NCBI RefSeq assembly: GCF_007991635.1
Contig: NZ_BJYS01000004.1
Coordinates: forward strand, 1 to 64,000
Direction: 5' to 3'
DNA length: 64,000 nucleotides
From: Adhaeribacter aerolatus
GTDB taxonomy: Bacteria; Bacteroidota; Bacteroidia; Cytophagales; Hymenobacteraceae
In this document: positions 33,896 to 43,247 of the stretch, one piece after another
Numbering within the stretch: the first letter of the stretch is position 1
Layout of the letters: every line of letters starts with the position of its first letter
Notes under the pieces: generated by a model
Told to the model about the DNA's origin: nothing
The model's database searches: none
The model's input: the letters and a program-made list of their open reading frames with translations, nothing else
Program-made: the position numbers and the translations under genes

Positions 33896-33918
33896 AAAAG
33901 CCACTATTAAATAGTGAC
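33894..33918 (-). terminator. Terminator of the DUF3140 gene
   Basis: AGCCACTAT and ATAGTGACT pair with one mismatch around a 3-base loop, and the plus-strand A-run gives a U-tract on the minus strand. It is 112 bp past the stop at 34030. Confidence 0.6.
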
Positions 33919-34029
33919 TTCGGGGTTATTTAATTTTCTGGTTAAGCAGCTTTTCCGTTCCGGTAATTATTAACTCATTTTGAACAGTTAATTTTTAAAG
34001 TAAACTAGCTATTCACGCCGCTACATAAA

Positions 34030-34404
34030 TCAGTTTTCGAGTACTTTTAATGGATCGTGACCCAGGTTCATGAGGGCGTAGCGCCAGTTCGATACTAATA
34101 TATCATTGGTGGGTTTATGGTTGTAAAGCTGATTGATGTGGTTTACGATAGTATCCATACATTCATACTCGCCCTTAGTAAGCATTATTTTTTTCTTGAG
34201 TAATATTTTAATCAGCTTCCGCGAAATTTTCTTATCAATTACCAGTTCCGATTCACAGGTGTCCTGGCCGGGCGTGCGGGAGGTTTTGGTTTCCAGCCAG
34301 TTTTCCAGTTCCAGCGGCGACATATTTACCAATGTCTTAAATTCCGTGTACACATCTTCACGGGTTCTTACCCCAGTTTGGGCTTTCTTTAATAAATGAA
34401 GCAT
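34030..34404 (-). CDS. DUF3140 protein
   Basis: The 124-residue protein matches the DUF3140 layout: TEFKTLVNMSPLELENWLET, SRKLIKILLKKK, TKGEYECMDTIVNHINQ and the terminal WRYALMNLGHDPLK. It is soluble and helical; function is unknown. It is a single gene. The 34405-34760 gap upstream is AT-rich and shows only a likely promoter region. Confidence 0.8.
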   Translation of the reverse strand: MLHLLKKAQTGVRTREDVYTEFKTLVNMSPLELENWLETKTSRTPGQDTCESELVIDKKISRKLIKILLKKKIMLTKGEYECMDTIVNHINQLYNHKPTNDILVSNWRYALMNLGHDPLKVLEN

Positions 34405-34760
34405 CGCATTTGTAAATTTTATTCAATCCCTTGATTAGCTTACCTTTACTATTTACTTTACTACTGCCATCTTTTTTTGTTTAATAAATATTGTTTTTTT
34501 TTAATATTTTATACTCCTTCCCTATTTAAAGCCTTTTATAAAACTAATTGGCGGCCATAATCGCATGACAACACACCTGTAAATCAGACACTTTCCGCAT
34601 ATCCGCGGCTCAATTTTTTGCTAAAAGATTTAACGTTGGCAAAGCATTTATTCAGGCTGGTTTTAGCATTCTGCCCACCCATAGCGGCCCGAATTGCGCT
34701 CTTACCTATCTTGTTATGACTAAAAATTTTGCCAGTTGCCAACAAGTTACCTGCTGAGGC

Positions 34761-36608
34761 TTACCGCACTTTGGTAACGGTGCCTTTAAATTCTTTATCG
34801 GTGTAGGTAATTACATAATAGTAAACGCCCTCGCTTACGCTTTTTCCATCCCACTTAAAGGTTCGGTCGGTGCTTTTGTATACCAGGCCGCCCCAGCGGT
34901 TATAAATTTTAATATCGGAGAATACACTTTTGCAAAAATCCGGCGGCAGGGTCGGCATCTGGAAGTAATCGTTTAAGCCATCGTTGTTCGGCGTAAAAAT
35001 ATTGGCCGGAATAAAAGTTACCGGTACTTCCGATGCCAGGTTTACTTCGATGGAGGTGGTGCTGGTAACGGGCGTACCACACTTGGTGGTGGTTGCCGTA
35101 AAATCCAGGATATAAGAGGCCTGACTCAGTGCCCCGCAATCTATTTGCCAGTTAAATGGACTCGTTACGCTGCCGGTACCTGTTTTGGGGGTAAACTTAA
35201 TCGGTTGGGACGCTAAATCAAAATTGCGGGCTTTTACGCTCAGGGTAATTTCGTCTTTATCGGCATCGGTACCCAGTACATCAAAAGAGACTAATTCGCC
35301 TACCTTGGCGTTGAGCAGAGCAGCCGGTGCGGAAGTAGAAATTACCGGCGGTTCGTCGGGCTCCGGCACAAAAACAAACGATACCCGCACCGTATCTTTC
35401 TTGGGCAAACTGCAACCATCATCGCCCACAATAAAATCTACCATAAAAGGTTTGCCTTTCGAATCGAGACACGGTTTAAAACAAGCCGAAGAGGTAAGCG
35501 TATCGGGTATGCCGTTCCGGTTTACCAGCCCACCCGAAATACTCAATATTTTTTCGGTTAAGTTAAAGTTTACGCCCCGGGCCTCTACGGTCAATACTTC
35601 GTTTGCGTCCGGATCAGTCATAAATAACTGGAAACAGCGGTTATCGTTGGGACCGATGGTAATGACATCGCCTTCCTTATAGTAAGTAGTTGCGCCGCCG
35701 GTTTTTAGCTTAATACCCGGCTTCTCGTTGCGGGGACAATTGAGCACCAGCATCTGGTAATCGCGCCGCACCTCCCCTATTTTAACTTTATTCCGGTATT
35801 CCGAGCACCGGATGCCAAAAACAAACAGCCCCAGTTGGGTAGGCAAAACCCGAAGCTGGCCGGTTTGCTGGTTTATGGTTAAGGTTGGGTTACCCGGAAT
35901 CTGGTTATTCGTGCCCAGGCCGGCGGTCCATAGTACGGGTATATAAGGTCCGGGTAAAGCAAGTGGGGCCGGGTCGAGTTGGTTGCTGTTGCCATTTAGC
36001 GGCGTCATGACTTCGTACACCAGCGAGTCGCCGTCCGGATCTTTGCCGCCAAACTCGTAATAAAACAACTCATTAATACAGGCGTAATCGCTCACCGGCT
36101 GAAACAACTCCGGCGATGAATTTATAAAGGCTTGCCCATTGCGGCTTACTGCCGGAAACTCCAGGTAAAAAGTTTGCCCGGCAGCGCCCGGGTTTAAAAT
36201 ATTATTAATTACACCGTTACGGCAGCACCTTTCCCAAACCAGATAATACCCATTCTGACTGTTAAACAGAGCCGCCGGCAGTTCAATATTGCGGGTATAA
36301 ACCACTTTATCGGTGCTCAGCGAACCACTGGTGCAAACTACGGAAGTATAAGCGACCGGAGTGATGCTCGGGTTGGACATGTTAAAGTCACCCATCCGCC
36401 GGTTAGTGCCTTTTTCGAAAATACTGGCGGTAATAACTGGGTCGATAGCGCCCGGATTACCGTTAATTTTATCGAAATACATATTGAGAGTAACCTGGTA
36501 AGTAGCACCCGATACATATTTTAACCCAAACTCTCCACCCACAATATGCGTGGCCCACCCGGGCAACAGCCAAAATAAAAATAAAATAAAGAGTAAAAGT
36601 TTTTTCAT
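34761..36608 (-). CDS. T9SS type B (gliding-motility) surface protein
   Basis: The 615-residue protein has a signal peptide (MKKLLLFILFLFWLLPGWA), then THIVGGEF and repeated Ig-like beta domains with conserved cysteines (VVCTSGSL, ERCCRNG, DYACINE). The C-terminal domain FTPNNDGLNDYF...IKIYNRWGGLVYKS...YYVITYTDKEFKGTVTKVR is the CHU_C/gliding-motility type B sorting signal. It is therefore exported through the type IX system to the cell surface, probably as an adhesin. No enzymatic motif is visible. Confidence 0.88.
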   Translation of the reverse strand: MKKLLLFILFLFWLLPGWATHIVGGEFGLKYVSGATYQVTLNMYFDKINGNPGAIDPVITASIFEKGTNRRMGDFNMSNPSITPVAYTSVVCTSGSLSTDKVVYTRNIELPAALFNSQNGYYLVWERCCRNGVINNILNPGAAGQTFYLEFPAVSRNGQAFINSSPELFQPVSDYACINELFYYEFGGKDPDGDSLVYEVMTPLNGNSNQLDPAPLALPGPYIPVLWTAGLGTNNQIPGNPTLTINQQTGQLRVLPTQLGLFVFGIRCSEYRNKVKIGEVRRDYQMLVLNCPRNEKPGIKLKTGGATTYYKEGDVITIGPNDNRCFQLFMTDPDANEVLTVEARGVNFNLTEKILSISGGLVNRNGIPDTLTSSACFKPCLDSKGKPFMVDFIVGDDGCSLPKKDTVRVSFVFVPEPDEPPVISTSAPAALLNAKVGELVSFDVLGTDADKDEITLSVKARNFDLASQPIKFTPKTGTGSVTSPFNWQIDCGALSQASYILDFTATTTKCGTPVTSTTSIEVNLASEVPVTFIPANIFTPNNDGLNDYFQMPTLPPDFCKSVFSDIKIYNRWGGLVYKSTDRTFKWDGKSVSEGVYYYVITYTDKEFKGTVTKVR

Positions 36609-36760
36609 AGTTCCTCCGCAGAAGTACAGCTTATTTCTTAAAGGCAGAAAATCATCCCTAAAACATCCTGAATATAATAAATATTATTATAGCCTGCTAC
36701 TAAATATCGTAATCTACAAGACTGCCGAAATATCGCTTTACCGCTTCCAGCAAATTAGCA

Positions 36761-37013
36761 GCACCTCATCCCCCAGCCCCTTCTCCTCTGGGCGAAGGGG
36801 AGCTCCGGTAACGCATTTATTAAGGGAAACGCTATTAATAAAAGTAGAAATAATGCACTGTCAGGTATTATAAGGATAAGCTATTTCATTTTCTTTTAAT
36901 CCTTCTTTACAAACTGAATACAATATTATTTTAATAGCTGAAAGAGTAATCAAAGTCCCTCTCCTTTTTCAGGAGCGGGATTTAGGGTGAGGTCCGCCCG
37001 TAACAGCGTTTAA
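36761..37013. repeat. Dispersed repeat, copy 2
   Basis: This copy shares both ends with 28454-28775 (GCACCTCATCCCC, GGGGAGCTC.GGTAACGC, and GTAATCAAAGTCCCTCTCC through TTTAGGGTGAGGTC) and has a shorter centre. The right end contains the small hairpin CTCCTTTTTCAGGAG. It lies in the 690-bp gap between 36608 and 37302, the rest of which shows no gene. Confidence 0.7.
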
Positions 37014-37301
37014 TAAGTGGTTCGTATGTAAAACTTTACGCAACTTTTAAGTAAGGCCGTTGCCTGAGTCATCGTAATATTCTTTTCACTCAACAAAAAC
37101 ATCAAAACACATGTAAGCGTACCAACCCGGCCTTTTATTAGCTTCACCCACTTGCAGATTAAAGCATTTGCACCCACCGGATATTCTGAGTATATTTCTT
37201 ATAAAAATATATCCCTGCGGTACGGGGCGCACGTCACCGTTGTCCGGCAGCTTTGCCAAGCGAGCATAGCGTATTTAATAGCAAATTTTAGATAACAGCA
37301 A

Positions 37302-37859
37302 ATGGAAGCAGCATATTTACAAAGCATCCGGAAACAATTCGAATATTACAAAGCGCTTGGCGAGCGGACCATAGCGCAGCTGGATGACCAGAATTTATTC
37401 TGGCAGTATAATGAAGATTCGAATTCAATGGCCATTATCGTTAATCACCTTTGGGGAAATATGAAATCCAGGTGGACAGACTTCCTGACGGCGGATGGTG
37501 AAAAGGAGTGGCGAAATAGAGACCTGGAATTTGAACCAGTCATCAGAACAAAGCAGGAATTACAGGTAAAATGGGAGGAAGGTTGGAATTGCTTATTCGA
37601 AGCGCTGGACTCGATAAATAAAGACAACTTCAATACAGAAGTTTACATCCGAAACCAGTCGCATTCTGTTATGGATGCCATTAACCGGCAACTCGCCCAT
37701 TATGCTTATCATATCGGGCAGCTGGTATATATCGGCAAAATGGTAAAATCAGATAACTGGCAAAGCTTAACTATTCCGAAAGGAAAATCTTCTGATTTTA
37801 ATACCGTAAAATTTTCAAAAGGCAAACACCAAGGACATTTCTCGGACGATGTAAGATAA
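37302..37859 (+). CDS. DUF1572 (DinB-like) protein
   Basis: The 185-residue protein belongs to the DinB/DUF1572 four-helix bundles. NSMAIIVNHLWGNMKSRWTDFL supplies the first histidine, and RQLAHYAYHIGQLVYIGKM supplies the paired metal-binding histidines. DinB-like proteins often act as thiol or zinc-dependent transferases; this subfamily is not characterised. It is more AT-rich than its neighbours. Confidence 0.85.
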   Translation: MEAAYLQSIRKQFEYYKALGERTIAQLDDQNLFWQYNEDSNSMAIIVNHLWGNMKSRWTDFLTADGEKEWRNRDLEFEPVIRTKQELQVKWEEGWNCLFEALDSINKDNFNTEVYIRNQSHSVMDAINRQLAHYAYHIGQLVYIGKMVKSDNWQSLTIPKGKSSDFNTVKFSKGKHQGHFSDDVR

Positions 37860-38149
37860 TACTCGCTACTTCCCGGTGCATAAGCTTCTGCAGAACCATT
37901 TCATCATCTTTCTTTAAATTAAGATAAGGATAGCCGCTTAAACCTATAATAGCGTTAGTTAATACTTCTGCTACTTTCATTAATTGATTTGAAAATCTCA
38001 CTTTTCAGCCAGCAGCAGATTAAAAGTGCGCGTTTAACTGGTTAATATCAGGGTTCTTGCGTTACTAAGGGCTACTAAACAAAATTCTTAAGCAACAATT
38101 TTCAAAAATATTTCAGCGGTTACGCTTGCTATTCCGTAAACTGTTTTTA

Positions 38150-38171
38150 ACTTTGAAATACAAAGTACTTT
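38150..38171. promoter_or_regulatory. Palindromic operator, copy 1
   Basis: ACTTTG, five bases, then CAAAGTACTTT form overlapping palindromes three bases before the ATG at 38175. The same 22-base pattern, with three changes, occurs at 39132-39153. Both copies flank the gene for a winged-helix regulator, so they are probably its operators. Confidence 0.65.
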
Positions 38172-38174
38172 AAC

Positions 38175-38798
38175 ATGAACCAGCAGCAAGACCAGCTAGA
38201 AACCCTGCATGAGATCCGCAACATCATGGATCGCTCCTCCCGCTTTATTTCATTAAGTGGGTTGTCGGGCGTATCGGCTGGTTTGTCGGCACTACTGGGT
38301 GCGGCGGTTGTTAAGTGGTACTTTAGCCAGCGGAATATTAACTATTACCACGATTTAGACCGCTCCTTAACCCGCGAGAACATCTTTTTCTTGTTAGCAG
38401 TAGCGGCCGGGGTGCTTATTCTGGGCTTTTGTATGGCTATATACTTTACGGTCCGGAATGCCCGCAAAAAAAACCACCGAATCTGGGACAGCCAATCGAA
38501 GCGGTTGCTCTTGAATCTGGCAATACCGTTGGCTACCGGTGGTGCTTTTTGTGCTATACTTATCTATCATAACTTATTATACCTGGTAGCACCTGCTATG
38601 TTGGTTTTTTATGGTCTGACTCTGTTAAACGCCAGCAAGTATACTTTGAGCGATATCCGCTATCTGGGCTTTTTTGAGATAATACTGGGCTTGCTGGCCG
38701 GCATTTTTGTGGGCTACGGGCTAACGCTTTGGACCGTAGGATTTGGCATGCTGCACATTGTATACGGCGCGCTGGTGTACTTTAAATACGAACGCTAG
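38175..38798 (+). CDS. Multi-pass membrane protein of the wHTH operon
   Basis: The 207-residue protein has a soluble N-terminus (QQDQLETLHEIRNIMDRSSRF) and about six hydrophobic segments (LSGVSAGLSALLGAAVV, FLLAVAAGVLILGFCMAIYF, LLYLVAPAMLVFYGLTLL and others). No catalytic motif is seen. The GTG start of the wHTH regulator lies seven bases after its stop, so both are co-transcribed under the operator at 38150. Such pairs of membrane protein and wHTH regulator recur in Bacteroidota. Confidence 0.75.
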   Translation: MNQQQDQLETLHEIRNIMDRSSRFISLSGLSGVSAGLSALLGAAVVKWYFSQRNINYYHDLDRSLTRENIFFLLAVAAGVLILGFCMAIYFTVRNARKKNHRIWDSQSKRLLLNLAIPLATGGAFCAILIYHNLLYLVAPAMLVFYGLTLLNASKYTLSDIRYLGFFEIILGLLAGIFVGYGLTLWTVGFGMLHIVYGALVYFKYER

Positions 38799-38805
38799 CA
38801 AACCG

Positions 38806-39114
38806 GTGAAAGACTATTTAGATAATATAAACAAAGCCTTCGAGAGTAGGGCACGATTGGGCATTATGTCGGTGCTGATGGTGGAAGATAAAGTGGATTT
38901 TAACACCCTGAAAGAAACCCTCCAACTGACCGATGGCAACCTGGCCAGCCATTTGCGGGCACTGGAAGAGGCAGCTTACCTGGGCGTAGAAAAACAGTTT
39001 GTGGGCCGTAAACCTAATACGACTTACCACGCCACTGAAGCCGGCCGCGAAGCTTTTAAAAGCCATTTAGATGCTTTGGAGAAGCTTATTTTAAGTAACC
39101 GGAAAGACAACTAA
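38806..39114 (+). CDS. Winged-helix transcriptional regulator (MarR/ArsR-like)
   Basis: The GTG at 38806 gives 102 residues; an earlier in-frame ATG lies inside the preceding gene and is not credible. The fold is a winged helix of the HTH_37 / transcriptional-regulator type: KAFESRARLGIMSVLMVEDKVDFNTLKETLQLTDGNLASHLRALEEAAYLGVEKQFVGRKPNTTYHATE, with the recognition helix at TDGNLASHLRALE. It has no obvious effector domain. Operator copies before its operon and before 39193 suggest that it controls both. Confidence 0.85.
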   Translation: MKDYLDNINKAFESRARLGIMSVLMVEDKVDFNTLKETLQLTDGNLASHLRALEEAAYLGVEKQFVGRKPNTTYHATEAGREAFKSHLDALEKLILSNRKDN

Positions 39115-39131
39115 TATTTTTTTGCTTTTAA

Positions 39132-39153
39132 ACTTTGCAATTCAAAGTACTTT
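39132..39153. promoter_or_regulatory. Palindromic operator, copy 2
   Basis: ACTTTG, five bases, then CAAAGTACTTT, 39 bp before the ATG at 39193. It matches the copy at 38150-38171 at 19 of 22 positions, differing only within the central bases. Confidence 0.65.
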
Positions 39154-39192
39154 AAATATAAACAAATATTCACCAACTTAAACTTTATAATC

Positions 39193-39528
39193 ATGACACA
39201 GCAAAACAGATTACAAAATCAGCCCATTCATCCAGCCACATTCGTCAAACCCGTTTTAGTAGGTGCCGGCATTGCGTTACTCGTTATCTCTTTTTTTGTT
39301 TTTGGCTTGGATAAACCTCACCCGGAATGGGGAAAGTTCTGGATGATTAGGCCTTTAATTATTACGCCTTTAGCCGGTGCCACCGGTGGCGCATTTTACG
39401 CTTTCATGAACTACCAAAGTTCCCGCGGTTTCAATCGAACATTGGCTATTCTCCTGAGCATTGTGGTATACCTCATTGGGTTATGGCTGGGTGTTGTTTT
39501 GGGTTTAGACGGCACAATGTGGGACTAA
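39193..39528 (+). CDS. Small membrane protein, second unit of the wHTH regulon
   Basis: The 111-residue protein has three hydrophobic segments (PVLVGAGIALLVISFFVF, IITPLAGATGGAFYAFM, LAILLSIVVYLIGLWLGVVLG). No enzymatic motif is present. It is preceded by operator copy 2 and followed after 57 bp by the DUF4153-like gene. The likely role is an envelope function controlled by the wHTH protein. Confidence 0.7.
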   Translation: MTQQNRLQNQPIHPATFVKPVLVGAGIALLVISFFVFGLDKPHPEWGKFWMIRPLIITPLAGATGGAFYAFMNYQSSRGFNRTLAILLSIVVYLIGLWLGVVLGLDGTMWD

Positions 39529-39585
39529 TAAGCGCTAAAAATTAAAATTTAAAATTCTGGCTAAAAAGCATTAACCCATACACCC

Positions 39586-40830
39586 ATGAGAGACGAAATA
39601 ATTTCTAACCTAAAAAACCCCGGCGGACTGGAGAAGCTGTACCGGCGGGACAAAGCGCCTTTTAAGCGGGAGTTCAGCCATTTATATCCGGAGCTAAAAG
39701 GCAACCTGCTGGCCGATTACTGGTACGAGCGTCTGAACTACGAATCGGATGATATTTCCTGGGGCTCCCGAAATGAATTACTGTTTGTGGCGATTGCCTC
39801 TTTGGTGGCAGGTTTATTCTCTAAACTGCCGGCTATTTTCAACATCAGCGAAGAGTTCTTTTACCCCCGGAATATTGGCTTTCTGGTGTTTCCGTTTTTA
39901 GCGGCTTACTTCGCCTGGAAAAACAAGCTACCGGCAAACAAAATAACCTATTTGGCTGGTATTGTAGTTGTTTGTCTGGTATACATTAATTTTCTGCCCG
40001 ATAATCCCAAAAGCGACACCCTCCTATTGGCCTGCATCCATTTGCCTTTGCTGCTCTGGGCTATATTAGGCGTGTCGTTCTCGGGCGATGAACTCAGTAA
40101 CTACCAAAAACGTCTGAGCTTCCTGCGGTTTAACGGCGACCTGGCAGTAATGGCCGCGCTGCTGGTAATAGCCGGCGGCCTCATGACGGCCATCACCATT
40201 AACTTATTTTCCCTGATTGGTCTGCAGATAGAAGAATTTTATGGTGAGTACGTAATCGCTTTTGGGTTGCCCGCTGTTCCTATTGTGGCAACTTTCCTTA
40301 CCCAAACCAATCCGCAATTGGTAAACAAAGTATCGCCGGTAATTGCTAAAATATTCAGTCCGCTGGTTTTAGTCATGCTGATAATTTACCTGGGCGCCAT
40401 TATTTTCTCCAGCAAAGACCCTTATAACGACCGGGAATTTCTGTTGCTATTTAACGTGCTTCTGATTGGGGTAATGGCTTTGATATTCTTCTCCGTAGCC
40501 GAAAGTTCAAAAGAATCAACGGCAGCTTCGGGTATCTGGGTATTGCTGTTATTGTCGGTTTTTACGGTGGTGGTAAATGGTATTGCGCTTTCCGCTATTT
40601 CCTTCCGGATTTCGGAGTGGGGCATTACCCCTAACCGGGTGGCGGTGCTGGGCGGCAATGTTTTAATGCTGGTTCATCTGCTAATCGTAACGGTTATGCT
40701 GTATAAAACCGTAACAAAGAAAGCGGCTATTACCGAAGTTGGTAAGGCCATTGTGCTGTACTTACCGGTTTACTTTATCTGGACAATGGTGGTCGTATTT
40801 TTATTTCCGCTGCTTTTTGGTTTTAAATAA
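39586..40830 (+). CDS. DUF4153-like multi-pass membrane protein
   Basis: The 414-residue protein starts with a soluble stretch (LEKLYRRDKAPFKREFSHLYPELKGN) followed by about ten transmembrane segments. The arrangement and the first membrane segment block resemble DUF4153 proteins, often encoded beside the same regulators in Bacteroidota. The function is unknown. It is probably in an operon with 39193-39528. Confidence 0.7.
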   Translation: MRDEIISNLKNPGGLEKLYRRDKAPFKREFSHLYPELKGNLLADYWYERLNYESDDISWGSRNELLFVAIASLVAGLFSKLPAIFNISEEFFYPRNIGFLVFPFLAAYFAWKNKLPANKITYLAGIVVVCLVYINFLPDNPKSDTLLLACIHLPLLLWAILGVSFSGDELSNYQKRLSFLRFNGDLAVMAALLVIAGGLMTAITINLFSLIGLQIEEFYGEYVIAFGLPAVPIVATFLTQTNPQLVNKVSPVIAKIFSPLVLVMLIIYLGAIIFSSKDPYNDREFLLLFNVLLIGVMALIFFSVAESSKESTAASGIWVLLLLSVFTVVVNGIALSAISFRISEWGITPNRVAVLGGNVLMLVHLLIVTVMLYKTVTKKAAITEVGKAIVLYLPVYFIWTMVVVFLFPLLFGFK

Positions 40831-41017
40831 AGTTGGCATCTACTTTTTCTACAACCGGAGGTAAACCCGCACCAGGTACATAAAAGGACTGAATCCGGCC
40901 TGCATTTCAACTTTTAGTTAATGCTGCAACAGGTGCCTGGGCGGCGGGTTTACACCAGAAGGCAAACACCGGAACCTGCCATTGGTTAGCCGCTTCTAAT
41001 TCCAAATAATTTCATTC

Positions 41018-42442
41018 ATGAGAGTAAAACTAATATTACCCGCCCTCACCGAAGCCGAAAGTCCCTTCTGGCGGCCCATTAAATATTCGTTGTTTCCCCC
41101 GCTCGGGCTGGCCACTTTAGCCGCCTACCTCGCCCCTGACGACGAAATTGACTTACAAGACCAGCACGTTGAAAAGTTAAACCTGCACGATAATCCCGAT
41201 CTTGTCATTATTCAGGTATATATAACCAATGCTTACCGGGCTTACAAAATTGCTGACCATTACCGAGCTCAGGGGGCTTATGTTTTACTGGGCGGACTGC
41301 ACGTTACTTCGCTTCCCCAGGAGGCAGCACTCCACGCCGATACCATTTTCCTGGGTCCCGGCGAAGCAACTTTTCCGGAGTTCCTGCAGGACTTCCGGAA
41401 TAAAAACCCGAAGAAAGTTTATAGCTCCAGTATCCGGTCTTTAGACAAAATACCGCCCATCAGAAGGGACCTTATTAAACGCAATAAATATTTGGTACCG
41501 AATTCTATTGTGGTTACCCGGGGTTGTCCGCACCATTGCAACTTTTGTTATAAAGACGCCTTTTTTGAAGGTGGCCGCAGTTTTTACACGCAAATGGTAG
41601 ATGATGCTTTAGCCGAAATAGATCGGCTGCCCGGCCGTCACCTTTATTTCCTGGATGACCACCTACTCGGTAACACAAAATTTGCCGGCGAGCTTTTTGC
41701 CGGCATGCGAGGGATGAACCGCGTCTTTCAGGGTGCGGCCACGGTGGATGCTGTTCTTAGAGGAAACTTAATAGAAAAAGCGGCGGAGGCCGGCTTAAGA
41801 AGTCTGTTCGTGGGCTTCGAAACTTTCTCGCCGGCCAACCTGAAACAAAGCAACAAAAAACAGAACCTGGAAAAAGATTATCAGAAAGCCGTAAACCGGC
41901 TGCATTCATTAGGTATCATGATAAACGGCAGTTTTGTTTTCGGCCTTGATGACGACGATGCCGATGTATTTAAAAGAACGGTGGACTGGGCCGTAAACAA
42001 CGCCATTACCACTTCTACTTATCACGTTTTAACGCCTTACCCGGGTACGCAGCTTTTTAAAGACCTGGAACAGCAGGGGCGAATTTTAACCAGGAACTGG
42101 GACTTGTACGATACCAGAAATGTGGTTTATCGAACTACAAACCTGACCGCCGAAGAACTTAAAAACGGTTACGACTGGGCTTATCAGGAATTTTACAGTT
42201 GGTCCAACATTTTTAAGTCCAGCTTAAATCACGCCTCACACAAGCATAAGCTGAAGCACTTTTTCTATACAGGTGGCTGGAAGAAGTTTGAGCCGGTTTG
42301 GAATTTCCTGATCAAAACAAATAATTTAAACAACATGCTGCCGGTACTGGAATCAATTTTATCAAGGGTTAAAACAGGAAAGGAAAAAGTATTACCAGAA
42401 ACAGAGGCAGACCTTCAGCCAATAATGAATATAAAACTATAG
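41018..42442 (+). CDS. B12-binding-domain radical SAM protein
   Basis: The 474-residue protein has an N-terminal cobalamin-binding-like Rossmann domain (PPLGLATLAAYLAPDDEIDLQDQHVEKL, YVLLGGLHVTSLPQEA) and a radical SAM core with the 4Fe-4S motif TRGCPHHCNFCYKD (CxxxCxxC near residue 170). FVGFETFSPANLKQSNK and SFVFGLDDDDADVF are conserved core strands. A C-terminal helical extension follows. Such proteins perform methylations or other radical modifications of unknown substrates. It is a single gene. Confidence 0.88.
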   Translation: MRVKLILPALTEAESPFWRPIKYSLFPPLGLATLAAYLAPDDEIDLQDQHVEKLNLHDNPDLVIIQVYITNAYRAYKIADHYRAQGAYVLLGGLHVTSLPQEAALHADTIFLGPGEATFPEFLQDFRNKNPKKVYSSSIRSLDKIPPIRRDLIKRNKYLVPNSIVVTRGCPHHCNFCYKDAFFEGGRSFYTQMVDDALAEIDRLPGRHLYFLDDHLLGNTKFAGELFAGMRGMNRVFQGAATVDAVLRGNLIEKAAEAGLRSLFVGFETFSPANLKQSNKKQNLEKDYQKAVNRLHSLGIMINGSFVFGLDDDDADVFKRTVDWAVNNAITTSTYHVLTPYPGTQLFKDLEQQGRILTRNWDLYDTRNVVYRTTNLTAEELKNGYDWAYQEFYSWSNIFKSSLNHASHKHKLKHFFYTGGWKKFEPVWNFLIKTNNLNNMLPVLESILSRVKTGKEKVLPETEADLQPIMNIKL

Positions 42443-42582
42443 TACTTTAAAGGCTGTTATACTAACCAATATTGGGCACAGCTGTATTTCCAACAGATGT
42501 ATTGCATTTGTGCCGACACATTTGTACCGGTAATTGATTAGCTTTACTCAAACCATTATTAGCAGCCCAAACCTAAAGAACC

Positions 42583-42948
42583 ATGAAGCATCAAGCTAAA
42601 TCAATCCGACCCTTTATTGGTGCAAAAAACTTTGGGTTATCGCGTAATTTTTACCTGGACTTAGGTTTTCAGGAAAGTATTCTGGGCCCGGACATGTCGC
42701 TTTTTGCAACTGCAGGCTTAGGATTTTATTTACAAAACTTTTACGCAGCGGATTGGATCAATAATACCATGATTTTCCTGGAAGTGGAAGATGTAAACTA
42801 TTACTGGCAGGAACTGCAAGCTTTGAACCTGCCGGCAAAATATCCCACCGTAAGACTAACGCCAATTCGGGAAGAACTATGGGGCAAAGAATGTTTTTTA
42901 CACGATCCTTCCGGAATCCTGTGGCACTTCGGGCAATTTAATAAATAA
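42583..42948 (+). CDS. VOC-family (glyoxalase-fold) protein
   Basis: The 121-residue protein shows the paired beta-alpha-beta-beta-beta pattern of the vicinal-oxygen-chelate fold: IRPFIGAKNFGLSRNFYLDLGFQ, MIFLEVEDVNYYWQEL and CFLHDPSGILWHFGQF. The final strand has the usual DPSG..W motif, with His or Glu ligands mostly replaced, so it may be a binding protein (bleomycin-resistance type) rather than a lyase. It is a single gene. Confidence 0.82.
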   Translation: MKHQAKSIRPFIGAKNFGLSRNFYLDLGFQESILGPDMSLFATAGLGFYLQNFYAADWINNTMIFLEVEDVNYYWQELQALNLPAKYPTVRLTPIREELWGKECFLHDPSGILWHFGQFNK

Positions 42949-43247
42949 AGAAGCTTACAACTAGAATGCCGCCCATTAGCAGGAATCTATCACTGGTTTG
43001 TGATGGGTTAGCGTTTATTTTTCTAATACTCTTCTTCACCGCAACGGGACGGTGCTACCCGATTACCCGCAACAGCATATTACTCCAACCCCTGAAGAAA
43101 AAATTCAACCATTAGGGTCACTCCTCTTATTCAAAGGCTTAGTCATCCCTATTCTGTTAAACATCTTTAAAGAAAAAGTGCAGAAAAAATTTATATTTGG
43201 TTGTTTTAAATATTCCCCTGAACAGAACCCTTTTCTGAACCAAAGGT

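Noticed and set aside
37798-38001. A 67-codon minus-strand open frame overlapping the DUF1572 gene end
   Set aside because: It overlaps a well-supported gene and I recognise no family. It could be a remnant, but the evidence is too thin.
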